A stretch of 64,000 nucleotides of DNA from Pseudomonadota bacterium. GTDB lineage: Bacteria; Pseudomonadota; Alphaproteobacteria; Rhizobiales; Hyphomicrobiaceae. Below are positions 16,923 through 24,421 of the stretch, piece by piece. The stretch covers positions 1,116,001-1,180,000 of the forward strand of contig JAFECE010000011.1 in NCBI GenBank assembly GCA_018242295.1, written 5' to 3'. Under the pieces are notes generated by a model that was not told the origin of the DNA, did not search any database, and saw only the letters and a list, made by a program, of their open reading frames with translations. The translations under genes and the position numbers were made by a program. How positions within the stretch are numbered: the first letter of the stretch is position 1; each line of letters starts with the position of its first letter.

Positions 16923-18583
16923 GCTGCGCGCGCCCTGGTCGGTTGAATGATCAGCGAACCGCGGCCGCCGTTGATGATCTCATCGTCTGAGAGACGGAAG
17001 TTATCCATGCGGACCGTGTGAAAATCTTCGAAATAGCGATTCAAAGACCTCTCGATGCCTCGATCGTAGTTCGGCCGGGCAACGTGCGTGCCGCCGTTGA
17101 CGACCTTGACGATCTTGCCGTTGCGCACGATCAGCTCGCCATTCTTGAAGAGAAGCTCGGGTGTCGTGAACATGGCTTCGCGGTCGGGGTTGTCGTCGTA
17201 GACGGTGATGTCCGCCCAGGCGCCGACGCCCAGGTGACCACGATCCACAAGACCAAGACTCTTCGCCGGACCGGCGCGCGTCATGATCGCGATTTCGTAG
17301 AGCGAATATTCGCGGTCGAGCGAGCCAAGCGTCGAATACTGAAGCGCGTCCTGGTTGATCTTCTGCATCATGTCCCGGCGGAAATTCTTATCCATCAGGA
17401 GCCGGATGAGATGCGGGTACCACGTGAATGGACCGCCGTTCGGATGGTCGGTCGTCAGGAACAGGCGCCAGGGATCGTTGACGAGTAGGAACAACTCGAG
17501 GCCGATCGCCCACTGCAGCGCGTTGACGAAGCTCTTGTCGCGATACTTGAAGGGGACGACGCCGCAACCCGCGTCGCACTCGATATCCATCACGACCCAT
17601 TTTTTGGGATCGGCGGAGCGCGTGTTGACGAACTGGCGCATCGAGTCGCCCGATGCCGTGCAGGTCTGTCCGAACATGACCTGGCCGACGTCGCACGAAA
17701 CATTCTTGTTGGCGTTGACCGCTTCGGCAATCTGCGCGGCGGCGGAGGAGAACTTCTTGTCGCCTTCGGTGCCGTAGCTGTGGAACTGGATGTGTGTGAG
17801 GTGGATCGGGAGGCCTTCCGCGCCCCTGATCGTTTCAAGCGTCGTCTCGTAGCCGCCCGGTACACCAAGATTGCAGCCGTGAATGTGCAGCGGATGGACC
17901 ACGCCCAACTCGTTTAGGCCGCGCGCCAGCGTGACGATGATATCGCGCGGCGTCACCCCGTAATAGGTGTGCTTCTCGTTGAGATCGAGCTTCCGCTGAT
18001 TGAACTTGAAGGCGCTGATGCCGCCGGGATTGACCACCTTCACGGCGATCGCCTGGGCGGCATGCATTGTCCAGGCGATGTAGTCCTTAATCGCCGAGAA
18101 GTCGGCCTTGCCGGCGAGCTGACGCAAGAAGAAGTCGTCAGAGCCGAGCATCACGAAGGCACCCTTGTCGATGATCGACGTGTCGGCCATCTCCATGTGC
18201 GCCTGACGGGCGTTCGCGGGCAGCATCGCGGGTTCGAACGCCGCTGTGTAGCCCATCTCCGCGTATCGGTACCCCGTGGTCATCGTCGAGGGGACGGCGT
18301 GGCCGACGCCGGCGCGTGTCAATTCCGTGCGCGCGACTTCATTGCCGATGTGATCCTCGGGGAGCATCATACGGGCGATCGTCATCTTGCCGCCGCCGAT
18401 GTGCGAGTGCGGATCGATGCCGCCAGCCATGATGACACGGCCATGCAACGCGTACTCGTGATCGACCTTGGCGGTCGGCTCAGGAGAGACGATGCGGCCG
18501 TTCTCGATGAAGATATCGCGAACCTCGCCGTCAACGCCATTTGCGGGGTCGTAGACTTTGCCGCCGGTGAGCTTAATCAACAT
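16919..18583 (-). CDS. fhcA: Formyltransferase/hydrolase complex subunit A (metal-dependent hydrolase)
   Basis: A 554-residue amidohydrolase-superfamily subunit that hydrolyses the formylated methanofuran analogue to formate. The N-terminal metal site is seen as GGIDPHSHIGGG, and further His ligands occur in HPLHIHGCN and LTHIQFHSYGT; a late LFLTTDHPNGGP segment holds the catalytic Asp region. It follows fhcB after 20 nt and overlaps fhcD by 4 nt. In methylotrophs this subunit works as a hydrolase only, not as a CO2-reducing dehydrogenase. Very confident by family. Confidence 0.96.
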   Translation of the reverse strand: MLIKLTGGKVYDPANGVDGEVRDIFIENGRIVSPEPTAKVDHEYALHGRVIMAGGIDPHSHIGGGKMTIARMMLPEDHIGNEVARTELTRAGVGHAVPSTMTTGYRYAEMGYTAAFEPAMLPANARQAHMEMADTSIIDKGAFVMLGSDDFFLRQLAGKADFSAIKDYIAWTMHAAQAIAVKVVNPGGISAFKFNQRKLDLNEKHTYYGVTPRDIIVTLARGLNELGVVHPLHIHGCNLGVPGGYETTLETIRGAEGLPIHLTHIQFHSYGTEGDKKFSSAAAQIAEAVNANKNVSCDVGQVMFGQTCTASGDSMRQFVNTRSADPKKWVVMDIECDAGCGVVPFKYRDKSFVNALQWAIGLELFLLVNDPWRLFLTTDHPNGGPFTWYPHLIRLLMDKNFRRDMMQKINQDALQYSTLGSLDREYSLYEIAIMTRAGPAKSLGLVDRGHLGVGAWADITVYDDNPDREAMFTTPELLFKNGELIVRNGKIVKVVNGGTHVARPNYDRGIERSLNRYFEDFHTVRMDNFRLSDDEIINGGRGSLIIQPTRARAA

Positions 18584-18603
18584 TATCGATCTCGGTATGG
18601 GGT

Positions 18604-19890
18604 CTAGAGGGCAGCTTCAATTTTTTCGAGCACGCTGGCCGCGCTCGGCAGGTTCGATTGCCGCAACTTGCGCAGGGGCAGCGATACGACGTTGTCAACG
18701 CGGACCATCACTCCGGCATGGTCTACACCCGGTGTGCCGACGGGAATGTAAACCTTCGGCGTGCGCGCCGGTTTGACCGACGGCATACCGAGCAGGATCA
18801 TCGGAACGTCGGTATCCGGCGGCGTCAGATCGGGTGAGAAGGATGCGAGCCACAACAGCAGATCGGTTTCCTTCGCAAAGAGCATCCGGCTGATCGCATA
18901 GCGATCCGCATCGTAGTCCGGCTTGCCGCTTGCGAAGGAGACACGCAACGGGAAGCCCGACTGCCAGCCGCAGACGGCGCCCGCGGAGACGGCGCCTTCA
19001 TTGCCGCCGAGGGCGAGGCCCGCGAAGCGAGACGTCAGGTTGATGTCTTTCACGAACTCGGAGATGGCCTGGACGGTCAGATCGGCGCTCGGGAAGCCAA
19101 GGCTCGGCGGAGCCCAAACGACGACGCCGTAGCTTGCTGCCTTGCAGCGGGCGAGAAGATCGTCGACGGCTGCGCGCGGCAGGCCACCGATGTCACCGCC
19201 CGGGATCGTCACACCTTTGTTCAGCGCGCGCATGGCGTCGAGAACTTCTGCGATCCGTTCGGCCTTCACTGGCAGCGTCACGACTTCACCGATGCGCTCT
19301 TTCCCCGTGACGGCGGACTGATCCAGGCCTTCGCCGAGGAACACGACCGTTCGCTTCGGCGGGTTGTCGGAGAACATCGAGGCTTCGTTGCAGACGACGC
19401 GTTCGAAGAAGCGCGGATGCAATTTGTGAACGTCGCTTCCGGCGATGATGAACAGATCGGCGCGGTTGCGCGCCTCGGTGAGCGTCGTCGTCACCCAGCC
19501 GGAGGACTGCAACACTCTGAAGTTGCGGTACTGAGCGTCGCTCAGGGCATGGTCGACGACGCCGCCGCCCTTTTCGGCGAGGGCGATGACCGCGCGAACG
19601 CCATCGACGTCGGTACCGAGACCGCCGAAGGCCGGCAGGCGGCTCTCTCTGATCAGGCGGGCCGCTGTCGCTATGGCCTCGTCCAGCGACACGTCTTTTC
19701 CGTCGACTTGCGGTTTGGGTTCGGTCAGCGGGCGTTCGAAGCCGGCTACCGATTTCACGCAGCCGTTCTTCAGAACCTTCAGTCCGCTACCGGATGGTCC
19801 GATTTCCAGATCGTCGCAAAGAATGCCGCAAAAAGGACAGGCGACGTTTTGATAGTGGTTGGCGCCGTTACTCGACTTTTCAGGTTCCAA
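18604..19890 (-). CDS. fhcB: Formyltransferase/hydrolase complex subunit B
   Basis: A subunit of about 428 residues, first in fhcBADC. It is homologous to the tungsten/molybdenum subunit FwdB/FmdB of methanogens, and an N-terminal VACPFCGILCDDLEIG remains, but it is known from Methylorubrum Fhc that the cofactor sites are lost and the subunit is structural. The start is uncertain: the longest frame begins at GTG 19944 with no ribosome site, whereas TTG 19890 has AGGAG six bases upstream, so I prefer the latter. The gene is divergent from the mxaD-like gene across about 225 bp that should hold both promoters. Confidence 0.9.
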   Translation of the reverse strand: MEPEKSSNGANHYQNVACPFCGILCDDLEIGPSGSGLKVLKNGCVKSVAGFERPLTEPKPQVDGKDVSLDEAIATAARLIRESRLPAFGGLGTDVDGVRAVIALAEKGGGVVDHALSDAQYRNFRVLQSSGWVTTTLTEARNRADLFIIAGSDVHKLHPRFFERVVCNEASMFSDNPPKRTVVFLGEGLDQSAVTGKERIGEVVTLPVKAERIAEVLDAMRALNKGVTIPGGDIGGLPRAAVDDLLARCKAASYGVVVWAPPSLGFPSADLTVQAISEFVKDINLTSRFAGLALGGNEGAVSAGAVCGWQSGFPLRVSFASGKPDYDADRYAISRMLFAKETDLLLWLASFSPDLTPPDTDVPMILLGMPSVKPARTPKVYIPVGTPGVDHAGVMVRVDNVVSLPLRKLRQSNLPSAASVLEKIEAAL

Positions 19891-20115
19891 ATCCTGCTCC
19901 TCATGGCCCCTGGTCTCGCAACCGGCGGGATTCGACCAAAGCACGCGGCCGCAGGTAAAACAACGTTACCCGGCCGGTCAAGCGTTGCGATCGATCACTT
20001 CGAATGCGACACATTTTGCCGTCTTTCCGTCGATAATGAAACCTGCCTAATGTCCCCGCACGATCCCCGGGTCACCGACCCGCCCATCGCATCATAATAT
20101 TTCCGGAGGAAATGT

Positions 20116-20658
20116 ATGCTCAAACGCTTGTTGATCGCCGCAGCGATCTTCGGCCTGGCGCCGCTGTCTTTGACCGGCGCGGCATGGGCGCACGGCCCGT
20201 CACGTCAGAAAGTCGTCGAGTCCATCGAGATCAACGCCCCCGCCGACAAGGTCTGGGCCGTGATCGGTAATTTCCAGGACGCGAGCTGGATCCCGGCCGT
20301 CGCCAAGACCGAGGGCAAGGGCGGCAACGAGCCCAACGCAACACGCACGCTGACGCTCAAGAGCGGCGGTACGGTCGAGGAGCAGCTCGACAAGTACGAC
20401 GCCGCTGAGCACTCTTTCGGGTATGAAATCACCAAAGTCGATGTGAAGGTTTTGCCGATCAACGATTATTCGTCCCACGTCACGGTGACGGCGAACGGCG
20501 ACAAGTCGACGGTCGAATGGAAGGGCGCGTTCTACCGCGGCTACATGCTTAACGATCCGCCGCCGGAACTGTCGGACGAGGTTGCTAACAAGGCAATCAC
20601 CGACCTCTACACCTCGACGCTCGCGGCGTTGAAGAAGAAGATCGAGGGCGGAAGCTGA
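20116..20658 (+). CDS. mxaD: MxaD-like SRPBCC-fold periplasmic protein
   Basis: A 180-residue exported protein with a START/SRPBCC ligand-binding fold. The signal peptide ends near AWAHGP. The mature domain has VVESIEINAPADKVWAVIGN and the C-terminal helix ITDLYTSTLAALKKKIEGG typical of the fold. MxaD was described in methylotrophs as assisting electron transfer between methanol dehydrogenase and its cytochrome. GGAGGA lies six bases before ATG 20116. Here it sits between fhc and xoxF instead of in an mxa operon (no mxaF in the window), so it probably serves the XoxF system. Its stop overlaps the probable CTG start of the next gene. Confidence 0.82.
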   Translation: MLKRLLIAAAIFGLAPLSLTGAAWAHGPSRQKVVESIEINAPADKVWAVIGNFQDASWIPAVAKTEGKGGNEPNATRTLTLKSGGTVEEQLDKYDAAEHSFGYEITKVDVKVLPINDYSSHVTVTANGDKSTVEWKGAFYRGYMLNDPPPELSDEVANKAITDLYTSTLAALKKKIEGGS

Positions 20659-21635
20659 GGCGCTATCTGCGCGTCACGAGCTTTGGGCGCGGGCTAGGTC
20701 TTTGCCTGCTCGCGCTGCTCGGCCCAGGGGGCATGCCTGCCATCGCGCCCGCCGTCGCTCATGAGGCGATCGTGACAGATCAGCCGGCCGACAGCGTTTC
20801 TGTCGTTGATCTCGACGTAATGAAAGAAACCGGCCGAATCGGCGTCGGCGGTAAACCCGCCGGCGTCGCTCTCTCGCCCGATAAGGCGACGGCGTATGTC
20901 ACGGCCCCGGACAGCAAAGAACTCATCGAGATCGACGCCGTTTCGCACGCGGTGAAGCGGCGTCTGGTTCTCGGCGGCGCGCCGCTCGGGATTGCCGCGC
21001 ATCCGACGCTTCCTGAGGTTTATGTTGCCGATTGGTATGCGCATAAGCTGATCGTCGTCGACACGGTCAAGTTCGTCGTTGTGGGGGAGATCGCCGTCGG
21101 GCTGTCTCCGTCGGGGGTCGCGGTCACGCCGGATGGCCGTTTGCTGCTTTCAGCGGACCGGGACAGCGATGCCGTTTCCATTATCGATGTCGCGACGCGG
21201 ACGCGTTTGGGAACGGTCGCGACGGGCAGCCGCCCCTTCGGCATCACCATCGATAAGGCCGGGGCGCGGGCCTTTACGGCCAACGTCAAAAGCGATGACG
21301 TCACCGTGATCGACATCGCGGCAAGAACGGTGGTCGGCAAGGTGCCGACAGGCCGGCGGCCTTACGCGATCGCTTTGGCCCAGGGGAGGGGGTTCGTCAC
21401 CGATCAATATGGGGGAACGATCACCGTATTTGATCAGGGGGCGCTGGCTCCCATCAAGCGGATCGACGCCTGCGATCACCCCGAGGGGATCGAGGCGGAT
21501 GCTAGCGAGACGAATGTTTACGTCGCCTGCTGGGGCGACGACGTCCTGCTGCGGATCGATCCGCTAAGCCTCAAGGTGACCGGGAAGGCCCCGGTCGGGA
21601 ACGGGCCCAGGGCGTTCGGTAAATTCATCCGGTGA
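20655..21635 (+). CDS. Periplasmic YVTN-type beta-propeller protein, probable CTG start
   Basis: A protein of about 326 residues made of repeated blades (AVSIIDVATRTRLGTVATGSRPFGI type), a seven-bladed YncE-like propeller such as occurs beside quinoprotein dehydrogenases. The first ATG (20733) leaves only MPAIAPAVAHEA before the mature domain. Upstream in the same frame lies an excellent signal peptide: RRYLRV basic head, then GLGLCLLALLG and an AHA-type end. No ATG, GTG or TTG occurs in that frame back to 20601. A CTG at 20655, overlapping the mxaD stop as CTGA and preceded by GAGGGCGGAAG, is the best start. Role is inferred: export with mxaD and support of methanol oxidation. Confidence 0.7.
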   Translation: MRRYLRVTSFGRGLGLCLLALLGPGGMPAIAPAVAHEAIVTDQPADSVSVVDLDVMKETGRIGVGGKPAGVALSPDKATAYVTAPDSKELIEIDAVSHAVKRRLVLGGAPLGIAAHPTLPEVYVADWYAHKLIVVDTVKFVVVGEIAVGLSPSGVAVTPDGRLLLSADRDSDAVSIIDVATRTRLGTVATGSRPFGITIDKAGARAFTANVKSDDVTVIDIAARTVVGKVPTGRRPYAIALAQGRGFVTDQYGGTITVFDQGALAPIKRIDACDHPEGIEADASETNVYVACWGDDVLLRIDPLSLKVTGKAPVGNGPRAFGKFIR

Positions 21636-21857
21636 CGATCCGCTCCGTTGGTCGGGGACTGCCGGCTCCCGTGTTACTGCCTTGTAAGTTGAGACTTTCC
21701 GATCTTCCGGCATCCTAGGGCAATCTTGCATTCGGGAAATGGGACCATTGGCACGGTCGTTGACTGAAATTGGCAAGTCATCTGGTCAAGCCTTCCCGGT
21801 CCCGCTACACAGCCGGACAAAAAAATTTCGAATAGACGATCTGGAGGATCGCCCCAC

Positions 21858-22550
21858 ATGTCGAAAATTTCCTTCCGCAGGGCCGGTATTGCGGCGTTCG
21901 CTATTATTTGCCTGGGTGCCATTGGTGCCACTGCCGCCGAGACACCGAAGCTGACGGAGATCCTCTTCGATCGCCCGCATATCGCCGCGATCGCCCCGGG
22001 AACCGACCTCGTCTACAAATTTGAGCGCAAGCCTTCCAATCCGAAGGCGCTCGGCGAGGGCTTCACCGACGATATCGTCGTGAAGATCGAAAGCGATGGC
22101 GCGCCCGGCAAGAAAAACGTGCTGATCAAGATGTATTCGGGGGATAGGGCCCGCGAACCGCAGCGGATCACCGACATGGACGGCAACCCGATGCTCATCG
22201 TCTTCCTGGATAACGCGGTTGCGCATTTCCGTATGCTGGCTGGCGGCGACAGCGCCTATCTCAAAGGGACCTTTAGCAAGTATCTCGGCGACGGCGCGAC
22301 GATGGCTCCGGCGACGATCGTTTACAAAGGTCAGCCGGTGGAGGGCTACAAGGTGACTGCGACGCCCTACGTCAACGATCCGTCGCGAGCGAAGATGAAC
22401 GGTTTCGAAGGCGCGACGTTTACAATAGCGTTGTCAGATAAAATTCCGGGGTACTTCGCGAAGATGACCTCGGAGTACACAAATACGGACAAGAACTCGC
22501 CGACGCTTGAAGAGACGACAACCCTCGAGGGTGTAGGAGACGTGAAATGA
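21858..22550 (+). CDS. Periplasmic protein of unknown function in the methanol-oxidation island
   Basis: A 230-residue exported protein. The signal peptide (basic SFRR head, hydrophobic AAFAIICLGAIGATAA) is cleaved near TAA-ET. The mature part is beta-rich (DLVYKFERKP, DIVVKIESDG, VLIKMYSGDR, YKVTATPY) and has no Cys, suggesting a lipocalin- or DUF3108-like barrel, but I do not recognise the family. GGAGGA is placed well before ATG 21858. It overlaps the next gene by 4 nt, so the two form an operon. Position between mxaD/propeller genes and xoxF suggests a role in maturation, metal delivery or electron transfer for the quinoprotein; that is inference. Confidence 0.7.
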   Translation: MSKISFRRAGIAAFAIICLGAIGATAAETPKLTEILFDRPHIAAIAPGTDLVYKFERKPSNPKALGEGFTDDIVVKIESDGAPGKKNVLIKMYSGDRAREPQRITDMDGNPMLIVFLDNAVAHFRMLAGGDSAYLKGTFSKYLGDGATMAPATIVYKGQPVEGYKVTATPYVNDPSRAKMNGFEGATFTIALSDKIPGYFAKMTSEYTNTDKNSPTLEETTTLEGVGDVK

Positions 22551-22921
22551 CAAAGCGCTTCGCGGTCCGCGTCTGCAGCGGGCTTTTCGCAGCGGTGGCG
22601 GTTCTGATTTCCTCCTCCGCCGGCCGTGTCGCGGCGCAGGAGCTGCCGTCGAACGACTATCCGACGACGGCGCGGGCCGATTATGTTTACGCGTGCATGG
22701 CCGTGAATGGCCAGAATCGCGAAGTTCTCGAGAAGTGCTCGTGCTCGATCGACGAGATCGCGAATATCCTGCCATATAGCCAATATGAAGAAGCCGAGAC
22801 GCTCGTGTCCGTCGGCCTGCGTGGCGGCGAAAACGTCGCCTGGACGAAAGCGCCGGAGTTTCAGGAGAAGGTGAAAAACCTGAGACGCGCGCAAGTCGAG
22901 GGCGAGCTTCGCTGCTTTTAA
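22547..22921 (+). CDS. Small secreted Cys-containing protein of unknown function
   Basis: A 124-residue exported protein following the previous gene with an ATGA overlap. The signal peptide ends near VAA-QE. The mature region has a CMAVNGQNREVLEKCSCSID segment whose Cys-x14-Cys-x-Cys spacing, with a last Cys two residues from the C-terminus, suggests two disulfides or a metal site. Family not recognised, although similar small proteins accompany PQQ-linked dehydrogenase loci in methylotrophs as I recall. A strong terminator follows. Confidence 0.68.
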   Translation: MTKRFAVRVCSGLFAAVAVLISSSAGRVAAQELPSNDYPTTARADYVYACMAVNGQNREVLEKCSCSIDEIANILPYSQYEEAETLVSVGLRGGENVAWTKAPEFQEKVKNLRRAQVEGELRCF

Positions 22922-22941
22922 AGTTCAGCGCCTAACCTTCA

Positions 22942-22991
22942 GCGCCTGGCGCGGCCCTTCGGGAACTCTGTCGCCGGGCGCAATTTTTTTT
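22942..22991 (+). terminator. Rho-independent terminator
   Basis: GCGCCTGGCG (22942-22951) pairs with CGCCGGGCGC (22972-22981) with one G-T wobble, followed by AA and eight T. It ends the plus-strand unit of mxaD-like, propeller and two unknown genes, and lies before the convergent hydrolase gene. Confidence 0.85.
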
Positions 22992-23005
22992 GGGGCCGAT
23001 AGAAG

Positions 23006-23974
23006 TCATTCCCATTCCAGCTCGGTGAACGCGGCCGTGACGTTGCGCGAGTGATGCTCGTCGAACAGAGCCCACTTGCCGCGCTCCGACTGTCCGGCGG
23101 TAGCGACGGTTTCCTCGATCGTCTTGCCGTCTTTGATCATCCTGCGAACGTCACCGGCTAGAACATTCAGATAGCGCTCCACGGGCGCGATCGCGTCGGG
23201 CCAAGGCATCGTCTTCGGCCCGTGTCCCGGTACGGCGTGATCGGCTTTTTCCTGCTTCAGCACGGGAATGAGATTGAGCCAGCCGACGATCGACCCGTCG
23301 AGTGTCGGAATGTGATCTGAGAAGAGAAGGTCGCCCAGGAAAAACGTCCCCGTAGCGGAATCGAAAATCGTCAGGTCGTTGTCGGTGTGCGCCGTCGGGC
23401 GTGCCTTGAGCGTCAACGTCCGTCCGCCGAGATCGAGGTCGAGCGTGTCATTGACGAGCATGGTCGGCGGAATAATTTCAGTGCCGGCGAAGGCAGCGTC
23501 GCCGACACGCAGACGCGCGTTCGCCAGATAGCTGTCCTTGCGCGCGTACAGCGCCGCTGGCAGCTTATGATGGCCGACGAATTCGACGCCCGGCGATTTG
23601 AAGGCGGCGTTCCCCAGCACATGGTCGGGATGCATGTGCGTGTTGATCACGTAACGAATGGGTTTGTCGGTGATCTTGGAAATAGTCTCACGAAGATCCT
23701 TACCGGTGGCATAGGAGCCGCTCGTGTCTATGACGGCAACAGCCGAGGCGCCGATAATGCAGATCGCGTTAGAGATATCTCCGCGATTTTCACTATTAAC
23801 CAATTCGTACTTACCGACGTGAACGAAGACTCCGGGTGAGATCTCGATCACGCCGATTTTTTCCGCCTCAGCGCGGGAAAGCCGGGGCAAAAGCGGCAGA
23901 AGCGCTGCGAACGTTGCGCTGCGAAGGAAGTCCTTACGGGAAGGTTTTGCTTCGAAAGGAGGAATTTGGGGCAT
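23006..23974 (-). CDS. Metallo-beta-lactamase-fold hydrolase, quinoprotein relay system type
   Basis: A 322-residue exported zinc hydrolase. The N-terminus SRKDFLRSATFAALLPLLP resembles a twin-arginine signal with an RK pair, implying folded export. The metal motif HMHPDH is at 113-118, and later His/Asp ligands follow (TAHTDNDLT, VPGHGPKTMPW). It matches the group annotated as quinoprotein relay system zinc metallohydrolase, found next to PQQ-dependent dehydrogenases and cytochromes. The gene points away from xoxF and shares its upstream region. Substrate is unknown; the genomic association suggests a periplasmic role with the quinoprotein. Confidence 0.78.
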   Translation of the reverse strand: MPQIPPFEAKPSRKDFLRSATFAALLPLLPRLSRAEAEKIGVIEISPGVFVHVGKYELVNSENRGDISNAICIIGASAVAVIDTSGSYATGKDLRETISKITDKPIRYVINTHMHPDHVLGNAAFKSPGVEFVGHHKLPAALYARKDSYLANARLRVGDAAFAGTEIIPPTMLVNDTLDLDLGGRTLTLKARPTAHTDNDLTIFDSATGTFFLGDLLFSDHIPTLDGSIVGWLNLIPVLKQEKADHAVPGHGPKTMPWPDAIAPVERYLNVLAGDVRRMIKDGKTIEETVATAGQSERGKWALFDEHHSRNVTAAFTELEWE

Positions 23975-24421
23975 GGCAAGTTCTGGTCATGAAAATCACG
24001 AAAGATGAACGAGCGGAAATAGCACTTTCGCTGTCAACTTTTCACGAACTCACGAGAATTGCTCGCCACAAGTGCTAATTTCTAACATTCAGAAACAATT
24101 AGACGTGCGTCGCAGCATTTTTTGTGCAGCGCAAATACCACCGGAAAATACAGGGATATTTTGGGTCAGTCGTATTGTCCTAATTTGCCGCAGGCGAATG
24201 AGTGTCGCACTTCGTATTGCGGGCTGAAAAAAAAAGTGTCTACATGCCCCCCGTTCACGAGGACTATCGGTTTCTACACGGTTTCGTGAAGAGCTTCTCC
24301 TCCGATGGGGCAAAGACGGGAAAAAATCCCGCAATTCCCGAGATCGGAGAAGGAGATATCGGGAGTTCTCGGGTTCGACTTGCAAGCGTGGCAAGACTTT
24401 TCTCAAAATGGAGGAAGCGCG
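23975..24421. other. Divergent promoter region and long xoxF leader
   Basis: This 447-bp region separates the hydrolase gene from xoxF and must carry promoters for both. It includes an A-rich tract near 24229 and, from 24317 to 24373, several complementary segments described separately. An open frame through the last 117 bp joins xoxF in frame but is not conserved-looking. Confidence 0.5.
24317..24373 (+). promoter_or_regulatory. Structured 5' leader of xoxF with alternative stems
   Basis: Hairpin CGGGA/TCCCG (24317-24321 with 24327-24331) has an A5 loop. A second, wider stem pairs CCCGAGA (24337-24343) with TCTCGGG (24367-24373), enclosing a purine-rich GGAGAAGGAG. The CGGG and TCCCG segments could also pair in other combinations, so the leader could adopt exclusive folds. 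No match to a known riboswitch is recognised. Confidence 0.4.
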
